A DNA stretch of 64,000 nucleotides. Source: Aspergillus flavus (Eukaryota; Ascomycota; Eurotiomycetes; Eurotiales; Aspergillaceae). The DNA lies in the NCBI RefSeq assembly GCF_009017415.1, contig NC_092410.1, forward strand, positions 1,116,001 through 1,180,000, read 5' to 3'. Made by a program: the position numbers and the translations under genes. Shown piece after piece: positions 23,614 through 34,400 of the stretch. The first letter of the stretch is position 1, and the number at the start of each line of letters is the position of its first letter. The notes under the pieces are model-generated. The model ran no database searches. It saw nothing but the letters and a program-made list of their open reading frames with translations, and was not told the DNA's origin.

Positions 23614-24875
23614 ATGCATCAAGTACTATCCTTCATACCTAACGACCAATCTCCCACCAAGTTGGGAGTTTCCGTTATTCTTTGCGGGTTCTTCCTATAC
23701 ACATTTACCAAGATGGTTTCTAGGATATTTCCCGGCTTGAAGATGCTGGGTTTCGGACCTCAGCAGAACGAATTCGTTGTGGAGGGCAGGGTATGTGATA
23801 TATAATCTCTCTCTTTCTCCGTAAACAAACTATTAATCATCTCTATCCTTCTTATAGACCGTGGTGATTACGGGTGGCTCTGAGGGTATGGGCAAGGCTG
23901 TCGCCTGTCAGCTTGCCGCAAAGGGTGCGAACGTTGTTCTCGTTGCACGAACAGTCAAGAAGCTTCAGGATGCGCTTGATGATGTTAAGGTAAACCGCTA
24001 TGTGTGCATGCACTACGCCAGAAGATGCTTACCCTCCCTAGGCGTCGGCTGCGAATCTGAACAGGCAAAAGTTCCATTATATCAGTGCCGATCTTACGAA
24101 CGCCGCGCAATGCGAGCAGATCATTGAAGAGGTCACTGAGTGGAATTATGGGCTTCCTCCTGATGTCGTGTGGTGCTGTGCAGGTTACTGCAACCCTGGA
24201 TTCTTCGTTGACACTCCAGTCCAAACGCTCAGAGATCAGATGGACACGGTCTATTGGACTGCGGCGAACACCGCCCATGCGACACTTAGAAAGTGGCTTG
24301 TACCTGTCCCTCCAAGCCAACAGACGACAAACCCACGAAGACACCTTATCTTTACATGTTCCACACTAGCTTTTGTGCCGATCGCCGGGTACGGGCCTTA
24401 TTCTCCTGCAAAGGCGGCAATTCGTTCTCTATCCGACACCCTCAATCAGGAGATTGAGATGTATAACGGCACCCGTCAATCAAAATCGCAAATTAATGCT
24501 ACTCCTGCCGATGTCAAGGTTCACACGGTTTTCCCAATGGGAATTCTTAGCCCCGGTTTTGACAACGAACAGAAGCTGAAGCCTGAGTTAACAAAACAAC
24601 TGGAGGCTGCTGACAAGCCACAAACTCCTAACGAGGTTGCGAGAATAGCGATTGCAGCTCTGGAAAGAGGCGAATACCTTATCACGACTATGTTTGTTGG
24701 TCATGTAATGAAGGGGAGCGCCATGGGAGGCAGCCCAAGGAACTCTACTGTCCGCGATACATTGACCAGCTGGCTCAGTAGCTTGGCATTCTTGCAAGTA
24801 GTCCCTGATCTTCGAAAGCAGGCCTGGAACTGGGGTATGAAGAACGGCATCCCGTCGTCCCGAACGTCGGAGTAA
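23614..24875 (+). CDS. TSC10: 3-ketodihydrosphingosine (3-ketosphinganine) reductase
   Basis: Three exons: 23614-23790, 23858-23989 and 24042-24875, giving 380 aa. An N-terminal membrane segment ([17 protein letters not shown]) precedes a classical SDR fold. The NADPH-binding loop is [11 protein letters not shown] at about residue 63. The catalytic Ser lies in FTCSTLAF and the Tyr/Lys pair in [22 protein letters not shown] block is also present. A C-terminal hydrophobic stretch ([14 protein letters not shown]) could be a second anchor. The enzyme reduces 3-ketosphinganine to dihydrosphingosine on the ER, the second step of sphingolipid synthesis, and is essential in fungi. The family length in Aspergillus is about 370-380. 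Both introns have canonical ends. The call rests on the SDR subfamily pattern and membrane topology. Confidence 0.9.
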
Positions 24876-25718
24876 GGCGTGGTGTTGGGAGATGGCATGT
24901 TTTGTTGTCCGGTGTAGGGTTAGGTACCCATGAGCATCCTTAGGCATCCTTATTCGCTTATCCTTAGATCCGTGCCTGCTATTGGTGTTCCTGTCTATGA
25001 GTTGTCCTATTATGTGTTATTAAGCCGTACCTACATTAGATCCACGCTAAACACGTGCCATTCAAATGTTTGATGTCTTGTCCCTGGAATGAAAACTTTG
25101 TCGTCTAATATGATGCCCAGCAGGTTGGGTGAAGGTAGAGATCGACGATGGTTTGTACAAGTGTTTTATAAATATATTTGTCTTTCTTCCCTTTTTCCAA
25201 AGAAAAAAATTATTTTCTTTTAGTTCTCTCTCTAAGGGAACAGGGGCTGGCACGTGGTAGGAAATTACGAACGATCGCCATGACAGATGTATGATGAATT
25301 GTCTAGTTGTATATCTCAATAAGGCTGTGTTATAATGCGAGAGAATAAAGTTAAGTGGTAGCACTATCTTAGGCACGTCGGGCAAAATTAAATTAGGGCA
25401 GAAACAACACCATTCATTAATTTCATGAGATGTTGGCATGTGGATCGTGAGTGTGACGTCGTGTCGCTCAGCCGCTAAGGCTGCAAACGGATTTCTTACC
25501 CAAATCCACCATATAGTATGTTCATGACCTCCATTGCGACAATGACCTAGACTTAAATTTATTTGTTCATGTTTTCGATTACCCCGGTCGTTTGTTATAA
25601 TATTTTTCTCCCTTCGCATACATATAATGCATACGAAGCCGAACATATAAAAACAGAAATATAAAAGATAAACTCCTTCGATCAAAAGTGCGGTCACCAC
25701 TGCAACGCACAGCACACA
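24876..25718. other. Intergenic region
   Basis: 840 bp holding the KDSR 3' flank and the promoter of the hydroxylase-like gene. Open frames on the minus strand here (up to 217 codons) are AT-rich, overlap the likely leader and have no recognisable motif. Confidence 0.5.
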
Positions 25719-26862
25719 ATGGACGCGCTCCTCTCATTACCAGTGCTTTCTCTATTCCTGGTCCCCACGATCTCCTCATATAGCACGAGTCTCAATATAA
25801 TCTTCTTCTACATGACATGGACGACCCTCGTGCTGTCGCATCCTCCGCTCCGAGTCGAACTATTCGGCACCGCAGCTGTGCGACTCCTGTTCTTTCTACT
25901 TCCGTCGCTGCTGTTCTTCCTATTCGATATTCTGACCCCCTCCGCGGCTGTTGTTGTAAAAGCGCAGGGCGAAGCTGGTCTCCCGTCAGGAAGTAAACGG
26001 GGGAAAGTCAGAATGAAGGATCTTAAGGTTGCGGGATGGGCCATTCTCAACATATTGTTGGGCTTCGCGGCACAGGCCGCGATAGAAGAAGTCCGGACAG
26101 AGTTAATCGGGATGCGGAGTGCATTAAGGGTCTCGATGAAGTTACCGATGCCCTGGGAGATGGTGAAGGATCTACTGCGAGGATTGTTAGCAAGAGAGGT
26201 GAGTTGGTCTATCCCAATCCAATTCATAAATACATAAACCATGAATATATCGAAGAGAACCATAATGAAACACCGCAAGGCCAAGGAAAAAGCTCTAGAG
26301 TAACTAACATCTTATTGTTGGAGTAATAAACTAGATCCTAACCTACAACATCCATCGCTTCATCCTCCACTCCCCAGACTACCAAGTCTCCAAACACCAT
26401 CGAAAATGGTACCATTCGCTACGGGCTCCCTTCCCCCTCACAGCACACTACGACCATCCACTCGCCTACCTCCTCTCCAACTTCGTGCCCACTTACATGC
26501 CTGCCATGTTCTTCCGCTTCCATATGCTTACGTACCTCCTCTACCTCACCGTGATATCCATCGAGGAGACATTCGCCTTCTCCGGGTACTCTGTTATGCC
26601 GACGAGCTTCTTCCTGGGCGGGATCGCTCGCAGGATGGATATGCATTTGCTCAGTGGGGCGGAAGGGAATTTCGGCCCGTGGGGGATCCTCGATTGGATT
26701 TGTGGGACTACTGTGGGAGGAGATGAGGATGAGGAGGAGTTGGAGGAGGCTCTGAGTGAGAAGGAGATGATTGATGAGCAGATCAGACGGGCGATTGAAG
26801 AGTCTACAAGGAAGAGGCGGGATGAACGGTATAAGTTGAGGAGGCGGAGAAATGATTATTAG
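25719..26862 (+). CDS. Fatty-acid hydroxylase/sterol desaturase-like membrane protein with degenerate histidine boxes
   Basis: Two exons: 25719-26198 and 26335-26862, 335 aa; the intron is 136 nt. Four or five hydrophobic helices lie before residue 240. The desaturase-like core is recognisable from HRFILH (167-172), APFPLTAHYDHPL (191-203), SGY (243-245) and GNFGPWGILDWICGT near 271-286. However, the metal-binding boxes are altered. The usual HKxHH reads RKWYH (183-187), HSGY reads FSGY (242-245), and HDxHH reads MDMHL (261-265). The protein may thus not bind a normal di-iron centre. The tail is strongly acidic then basic (EEELEEALSEKEM then RKRRDERYKLRRRR). The family acts in ER lipid hydroxylation; for this member activity cannot be assumed. 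The first exon is less certain than the second. Confidence 0.8.
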
Positions 26863-27587
26863 GGTTGCTGATGCAATGTGCTGTACGGATATACGGGTCA
26901 TGTTCTAGAAGGTTGGGGTATGTGCCCTAACCGATGATGAGTGATGTCTTCCGGTTACGAGTTTTTGTTTTGTACATGGCGCGACGGGAATTGGATTCTT
27001 AGATGCTAAATCAATTATAATAGAGTCTTGATCATGTATAGACCGCGGGTTGTACATATTGTATTGGATATATCGTATCGGAGTCACATAGGGAGCTGGA
27101 GAGTCCACAGGCACAAAACGTGGTCAGGCGCAGATCACTACAGAGAGAAGCGGCATCTGGAATGCTGGTATAGTGAATCTTAACAGAAACTTGAATTCCC
27201 AATTTTAGATTGTCACCCGAACCTGGAAATCGATGACGTATCATACTAGACATGACAAACTCCCAGCCGCACGTTAAAGGGGGATCATATAACAGCTGGA
27301 AAAGGTATTATTCTTTTTTTTTCTTTTCATTTCGGCTCATTTATAGGTCCTGCAAATTGGCGACGCAGGAGGCACTGATCGTGAAACAGAAATAACAACC
27401 GGTTTTCCGAATTGACCGTAATCCTAATGAGCAAAGACGGAGCCCGAATCGAGTTACATATTTCATGAGCTGTTCCTCCTGCGCTGCAAGCGCTTCCCAC
27501 ATTGGGAATGCCAATCCGCATTCAAGCCGCCCCTCACATGAATTCCTCCACAATAACTACCGAACCCGCGGCCGCCGCGTCGCACGT
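26863..27587. other. Intergenic region, convergent
   Basis: 3' flanks of the hydroxylase-like gene (+) and RPL6 (-). No open frame with recognisable sequence and no RNA signature was seen. Confidence 0.55.
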
Positions 27588-28525
27588 TTACCACTTCATC
27601 TCGTGGGGCTTGTCACCGTTGCGGAGGCTGAAAGTGCTGGCGAGGTAGCTGCCAAGGAAGTTCTCCTTCTTGACGGATGCCAGGATGGACTGGTCAATGG
27701 CCTTCTGGTCGCTGGCGCGAGCGCTGGCAACCTTCTTCTTCTGTTGTTGATTCTCGAATTAGCATCCCACAAACCATCTTACCGAGCAGTCATCGGCCCA
27801 GATCTATCATATATATCCAGGTCAAATGACGCGGTACACGTACCTCGGGCTTCTCTCCCTGCTTGAAGAAAGCCTCCTCGGTCTTCTTCTCGGCCTTCTT
27901 CTCCTTGGTGAAGTAGTCGGGAGTGGAGACCTTCTCGACGGTCTGAGCGTCGACGCCGCTGATGTCGATGCGGGTGCTGGTGGCGATCACATAGCGGGCG
28001 TTGACACGACGAAGGGGAACACCGTTGATCTTGAAGGGGCCGGTGACGAGGAGGACACCCTGGTCAAGGTGCTTGAGGAGGACAACACGCTTGCCACGGA
28101 AGCGACCGGCGAGGAGGATCAAGATAGTACCGGGCTGGAGGCTTTCCCGGAGCTTGGTGGGACGAACAGCCTTGCGGACCTGTTTGAGAAAAAGAATAAC
28201 CATGTCAGAACGCTCGTTCTTATATTCCCATAGATATGCAATTTCCGAGATGTTGTAGATAGTGCCAAAGATGCGATTTCCTTATCAACAAAAGTTCCGT
28301 ATTCACTGGTCTTGTTCCAACCACGAAATGGCTCATTGACCGGCGCAATCGTCGCACTCGTTCATAAGAAACCGCATCTCCATCACCAATCACTTTTTGT
28401 ATTTTTTTGCACAAGGGTGTACTGACTTTCTTAGGCTGCGACTCGTCATCAACGGGGTACCATTTCTGGGCCTTCTGAGCCGGCACGGTCCTCTGGCCCT
28501 TTCCAAACTGCTTCGTCTCCGACAT
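27588..28525 (-). CDS. RPL6: 60S ribosomal protein L6 (eL6)
   Basis: Three exons: 28525-28427, 28179-27844 and 27740-27588, giving 195 aa. The start is [15 protein letters not shown]. The conserved core has [34 protein letters not shown] and [20 protein letters not shown]. The end has [18 protein letters not shown] and a terminal HEMKW. eL6 binds the large-subunit rRNA near expansion segments in the cytosolic 60S subunit. Intron 1 (28426-28180) is 247 nt, long for this window. I looked for a C/D snoRNA in it and found no convincing one. The gene is divergent from RPN13, 465 bp apart. A TTAGGG/CCCTAA hexamer at about 28663 in the shared promoter resembles the Tbf1-type element of some fungal ribosomal-protein promoters. 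Confidence 0.95.
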
Positions 28526-28990
28526 ATTGGCTGCTGGGACGAAGGAGACTGAAAAGAATGAAGGGAGGGGGTGGTGGTGGTTGTCGACGGCGGGTGGTTG
28601 TTGGAGTTGATGAGACTACTCGCGGCCTAGGCGGGAAAGTGCGAAGGGAGAGTGTGTGCGTTAGGGCTCGAGCCGAAAGCCACTAGTGCCGAATTGGGCC
28701 GAGTTATAAGAACTTCTCCGACTTGGCCACCGCCTTTCTGCCTGAGGCGCTCAATGACTTAGTAACCTTGATTTTGCGGCGTCGCAGAGAGACCCAAGGC
28801 GTAATGTAGCTTGACTGCCTTTACCGCCTGGGCACCTCAGGACCTCCAGTGGTAACTGACGTATCTTGCTTCCATCTGACTTCGTCCACATTCCACGTTA
28901 CCCCGTTGAGATTCTCATCTCACGACGAAAACCAACCCCATTTGTCTTCTCTAAACACGCCATCTATTTCTCTTGACTCGTTCTTCAATC
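28526..28990. promoter_or_regulatory. Divergent promoter of RPL6 and RPN13
   Basis: 465 bp between start codons. It contains GTTAGGGCTC at about 28661, i.e. CCCTAAC when read toward RPL6, and a GTGGTGGTGG run at 28569-28580 in the RPL6 leader. Confidence 0.45.
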
Positions 28991-30431
28991 ATGTCTATAA
29001 CTCCGATCATCACGTTCAAAGCGGGTATCTGTGACTTGGAGGTGAGTTTCATCTGAGCTTCAGCTTTTGGCATCACTCTCCAACACCCCCACCACTCATT
29101 CCCTTACCTTATTACTTTGACTTACTGGATCTGGTTTGGTAGACATCCGGCGATAACTCTACAGTTAAGCCAAAGCCTACCCCCGGTTACATTTATCTCT
29201 ACTCCGAAGATGAGCTAGTACACTTCTGTTGGCGCCCTCGGACTGCTCCTCACACGGAGCCCGAATTGGACCTGGTGATGGTTCCATCTGATGGAACTTT
29301 TACTCCCTATAAGCCAGCCGGGAATGCGAATCCTACGAACGGTCGGATCTACGTACTGAAGTTCTCATCCAGCTCTCAACGGTATCTCTTCTGGCTACAG
29401 TCCAAGTCTCAACACGAAGGAGAAGACCCTAGCTGGTTCAGCCCCAGGGATCTCAAGCTTGGAGACATTGTCAACACGCTACTTCAAGGCGAGGATGTAG
29501 ATGTGGAACACGAAATTGCCAACCTCCCTAGAGGCCCGTCTGATGGTGATGATGAGACTATGGAGGATGTCGAGGGTGTGGACCATAACCCCAATCATAA
29601 CCACGGTGGCAACAGTGGTGGTGCCGGTCCGGATGCAACTGGAGGAGATATTAGAGAAGAAGGCGAGGAATCGCGGGAGGGTGGTGCCGACGGTGGAAGA
29701 GCGTAGGTACATATTTCTGCGTTTACATTTTCTGAGCATAATGCCCGTCTGCTTAATTTGTTCCCTGGGATATAATCTACCTTCTTATAGAATGCGCGCG
29801 CTATTCTCTATCCTTCTCTTTCTCTATTCTAGCCTCCCCTTTAGACGTTGGATTTGACTGTCGGCTGACTCGCTGGTGATCGTACAGGGCGGCTGCTGAT
29901 TCAGATCCCTCCTCTGTCGTGCAGAGCTTTTTGCAGTCTTTACAAAGAAATTCGAGCCAGTCCCAGGACCCCGACAAACCGTTTACTACCCTACAAGATC
30001 TTCTACCACCGGCAGCTACACTCCCTTTCCTAGAGGCTGCAGATGATAAAACTGTTGATAATCTCTTGAGCTTTTTACCGCCCGCATTGCTCCTCTTGGC
30101 ACAAGATGTAGAGGATGTGTCTTCTATTGATGACCCTGAACTGACCGAAGCCGTCATGGCATCTCTTGACCTTTCACAAAAGAAGAATATTCTGAGAAAA
30201 GTCCTGCACTCGCCCCAATTCAGCCAAAGCCTTGCAAGTTTGACAGTGGCTATCAGAGACGGTGGATTACCGAGCATTAGTGAAGCCCTCAAGATCCCAG
30301 TTGAAAATGGAGGATTTATGCGTAGAGGAGGAGTCCCACTAGGCGGTGGTGATGCTGTTGAGGCTTTTCTCCAAGGCGTTCGGAATCATGTTAAAGACTC
30401 GGATAAGGAAAACCAGATGGAAACCGATTGA
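28991..30431 (+). CDS. RPN13: 26S proteasome ubiquitin receptor Rpn13/ADRM1
   Basis: Three exons: 28991-29041, 29143-29702 and 29888-30431, giving 384 aa. The Pru domain covers about residues 1-115: ITFKAGICDLE, GYIYLYSEDELVHFCWRPR, DGTFTPYKP, GRIYVLKFSSSSQRYLFWLQ. It binds ubiquitin and Rpn2. An acidic then His/Asn/Gly-rich linker follows. The C-terminal DEUBAD domain (about 205-375, with TLQDLLPP, FLPPALLLLAQDVED, LHSPQFSQSLASL) recruits the deubiquitinase UCH37. Yeast Rpn13 lacks this second domain, so this full-length form resembles the animal ADRM1. The first exon encodes only 17 residues. Intron 2 (185 nt) is longer than average. Confidence 0.93.
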
Positions 30432-31400
30432 ACTAAATTGAATTGAATAGATGTTGAAGCCTGTAAAAGGGATTTCCCCCACTGTCCTTTTTTCCAACAA
30501 TTACGAAGTAAATACCTGCCTAGTATTTTGGAGAGTGAAGGAGAATGATGTGGTTGATGATCATTTCATAATACCGAAGATTAATAATAGCAGTTATCTT
30601 GCATTAGAGTTATTTTTGGATATGGCGGGACCATTCAGTGCTCACTTCAGCTAGGCAACGTAATTTTGTCTTTCCCCCTCTCTCTCCAGGTCGGTATTCG
30701 TCAGGTACGGTATTTATGGCCCTGATGAGAAATAGTGCCAGAAGGTAGTAGTAGTGGTACTTGAAGGAGAGGAATAGAATAACAAGAGCAATAATACCTA
30801 TAATTGAACCGCATAAATTATAACAAACAAAAAATATATAGAAGAACAAAGTGTTACAACTCCATATGCCTAAATTTTGACCAAAGTTCGGTTCTGCGAA
30901 TAGAAAGTGTGGCTGGGGACCATATTCCGAGGGGACTGTCGCAACATCCCATAAGGCTCGGACGTTTAATGCGCAGTTCGTGGTTCGAACCAATCACCAT
31001 AGGCACCCACCCGGCCCCAGTTTGGCCGCTTGGGCACAACGAGTCAAGCCCGGAGCTCCGCCGCGCATGCTGTGCAATTGGAATCTGGAGTCGACCACTT
31101 GTCCAGTACCTTACTAGTCTTACTTCTTTGTCCCCGTTAGGTCCGTTACGCTGATGAGGACCTGCGATTGATTGGGTTTTATTATTGACGTTTCATCCGG
31201 GAGCCCCTGCAGCCCGTACCTTCTTTTTACACAGAATAAATTAAGAAAAAGTCCGTCGGCGCTCGTATAAACAGTCCCACCACAGGTCTCCCAGCGCGAT
31301 TTAACGCTCCGGGATACAAGACGTATCAGACACCTTTCACCACTTCTGTACTGGCGGTCTGCGATGTCTGCCTTCGGTTAGCGGACCGATCCTGCCTACG
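30432..31400. other. Intergenic region between RPN13 and CCH1
   Basis: 970 bp holding the RPN13 3' flank and the CCH1 promoter and leader. A TTCGTGGTTCGAACC stretch at about 30977 resembles a tRNA T-arm, but no cloverleaf can be built around it. Confidence 0.5.
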
Positions 31401-34400
31401 ATGGCTTCGAATAGCCATGACCGCGGCACCAACGATGACAGTCATCCTACCGAACACTCAATACCCTTACAAGATCTTTCTGGATCGTTGTCGCATGGTA
31501 CAACAGCCACGGTTGGAAGCAGCTTCCGCCCGGGGAGGTCGCTGACCAGGCGCGGAAGCAACTATGAGAGGCTGGCCGTGGATTCCCCCGTTGAAGGCCC
31601 GACTGCGACACAAAATGCACGCCAGCGGCGAGGGTCCGATGCCGCGCCGGTGGATAATCCAGAGGCATTCGCCCAGGCAATGTCTTCAGTCGGACTCAGT
31701 TTCGATGGTCCAACAAGCCCAAGGACTTCAGCAAGATATAGCCGTGATGAGACCGGCTCCGACTTCGACATCGTACACTTGGATAGTTTTGGCCAGCAAG
31801 AAGCAGCGCATTACCTGTCCCCGAACACGTTCACCGATACCACGCCGTTAACGGACACCCGAAACGTCCAGCCTATAAGCGGGGCGGCGTCCAGTTCTCT
31901 CAGCCTTCCGCTAGATGACCGAAGTAGCGCGCGAACCGTCCACTTTCCTACGAGCAACGCGGGGTCACACCTGGGTGATGATTTGGAGGGCGGTTTCAGT
32001 GGGAGACGCCGCGGCGGCAGCAGTGCCACCGACAGGGCTCGCTCGCTGTCTCCATCGGCGTCAGGCTCTGCTTTGCAACGCGCTAGTTCAATGATGAAGT
32101 CCATGTCTCAGCGTGTCGTCAATTTGAGTAACGAACCCGAAGTTGTTGAGCAGTCGATCCTACGAGAAGAATCACAGAGGAGTGCGCGACTAGATGCACC
32201 CCCGTCTCTCCCTTCGCTACCAGGATATGCACACGATGCGCCATCAACTTCGTCGCTGGACACACAAGCAAAATGGAGAGATCACAATAACCCGCTGAGG
32301 GGGAAGGCTCTCGGGATTCTGGGCCCTAGCAACCCTATTCGGGTGAAGTTGTGTGATCTGCTTGTCCATTCATTTACGGAACCGTTCATCTTGGTAGTAA
32401 TTGTTATCCAAATGATCTTACTGACCATCGAGACCGCACGTCCAGAGTTTACAAGGTCAGAGCGATGGGGGGGAAATCCCATGGACTATCCTTACTTTGT
32501 CATCTTCATAATTTACACCCTTGAACTCATCGCCAAAATCTTAGTTTCCGGACTTATTCTCAACCCGGCCGAATATAGCACCATAGATCGATCCCTGGGG
32601 TTTAGGAAAGCATTTATGGAGAAAGGAAAGAACCTCATTACACCCCAGCGCCAGTTCTCTACGAGGAGACCGTCGACTGTTCCAGAACAGCCGCAAGCAT
32701 CGATTATACGAACTTTTACTGGCGGCTTGAACCAACTAGATCGGCAAATTGCCGATGATCCTGTCCAGAAACGCCGCGTGCGTCTCGCTCACCGAGCTTT
32801 TCTCCGGCATTCTTTCAATCGGCTCGACTTTGTGGCCGTATTCGCTTATTGGATAGCTTTCTTTCTTGCTATAGAAGGGGTCGAAAGCCGCCAGCAGCTC
32901 TATGTCTTTCGCATGCTCAGTTGTCTTCGGCTTTTACGTCTTCTCGCACTGACCAATGGCACATCTGTCAGTCGTAATCACCTCATTCCTCTCCAAACAT
33001 CTGCTGATAAATTGATAGGTGATTCTTCGTAGTCTCAAGAAGGCAGCTCCACTGCTGGCCCATGTTGCCTTCCTTATTGGGTTTTTCTGGCTCCTCTTTG
33101 CCATCGTGGGAATCCAAAGTTTCAAATCAAGTTTTCGAAGAACCTGTCAATGGATTGGTAAAGATGGCCAGGAGAGCTTTACTTTAAATGACCCCAATGG
33201 GAGTCTTCAGTTTTGCGGGGGGTATATCAATGAAACCACTGGCAAGGAACATCCTTGGATTCCAGTATCTGATAACTCACAATCTCCACCTTCGGCCAAG
33301 GGCTACTTATGTCCTGCGGGGTCTATATGCATCGAAAATGAAATGCCTTACAAAGGAACTATGAACTTCGATAACATTTTGAATTCGCTGGAGCTCGTAT
33401 TCGTTATCATGAGCTCAAATACGTTCACGGATCTTCTTTACTATACCACTGACACTGATTATCTTGCAGCTGCTCTTTTCTTCGTATGCGGATTCATCAT
33501 CCTGAGTCTGTGGTTAGTGAACTTGTTAGTTGCTGTCATCACACATACTTTCCAAGTCATCAGAGAAGAGAGTAAACGGAGCGCTTTCGCTGTTCAGAAG
33601 CTGGACAATGTCGAAAAAGAAAACCTTGATCAGCGCAAGAGAAGCACGCTCAAACGCTTCTATGATAAGACTGAGTGGCTCTGGGTTTGTGTCATCACTT
33701 TCGATCTAGTTGTCCAAGCACTAAGAACTTCCACCATGTCCCCTGGTCGAGAAAACCTCATCAACAATACGGAAACCATCGTGACACTTATTCTTCTAGC
33801 CGAAATCATCATGCGTTTCGCCTCTGATTGGCGCAAATTCCACAAGAAGCGTCGTAACTGGGTTGATCTGGGGCTCGTGATCATCACCTGTATCATCCAG
33901 CTTCCGCCCATTAGGGACTCGGGACGAACATACACTGTTCTAACCATGTTTCAGATTCTTCGGGTATATCGCGTGGTGCTGGCGATTCCTATCACCAGGG
34001 ATCTCATTACAGTTGTCTTCCGGAACACTGTCGGTTTGCTAAACCTGATCGGTTTCTTGTTCATGATCACATTTATTGCCTCTATTTTTGCAACTCAGCT
34101 TTTTCGAGGCTCAATCCCTGAAGATGAAGACGTTGATATCAATTTCAACAACATATATAACTCGTTTCTTGGGATGTATCAGATATTATCCAGCGAGAAT
34201 TGGACGGAGATTTTGTACAACCTAACTACATACACTTACCCCTACAGTACAGCCTGGATATCCGCGACCTTCTTGATCTTGTGGTTTATTGTGGCCAACT
34301 TCATCGTTCTGAACATGTTCATTGCCGTCATCCAAGAAAGCTTTGATGTATCAGAAGATGAGAAACGACTCCAGCAAGTACGGGCATTCTTGAAGCAGAA

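Noticed and set aside
28180..28426. Possible C/D snoRNA in RPL6 intron 1
   Set aside because: There is a GTGATGG near the 5' end and CTGA near the 3' end, but they are nearly 200 nt apart, the C box is imperfect and no rRNA antisense was recognised.
30960..31010. tRNA-like GGTTCGAACC
   Set aside because: No acceptor or anticodon stem can be built around it.
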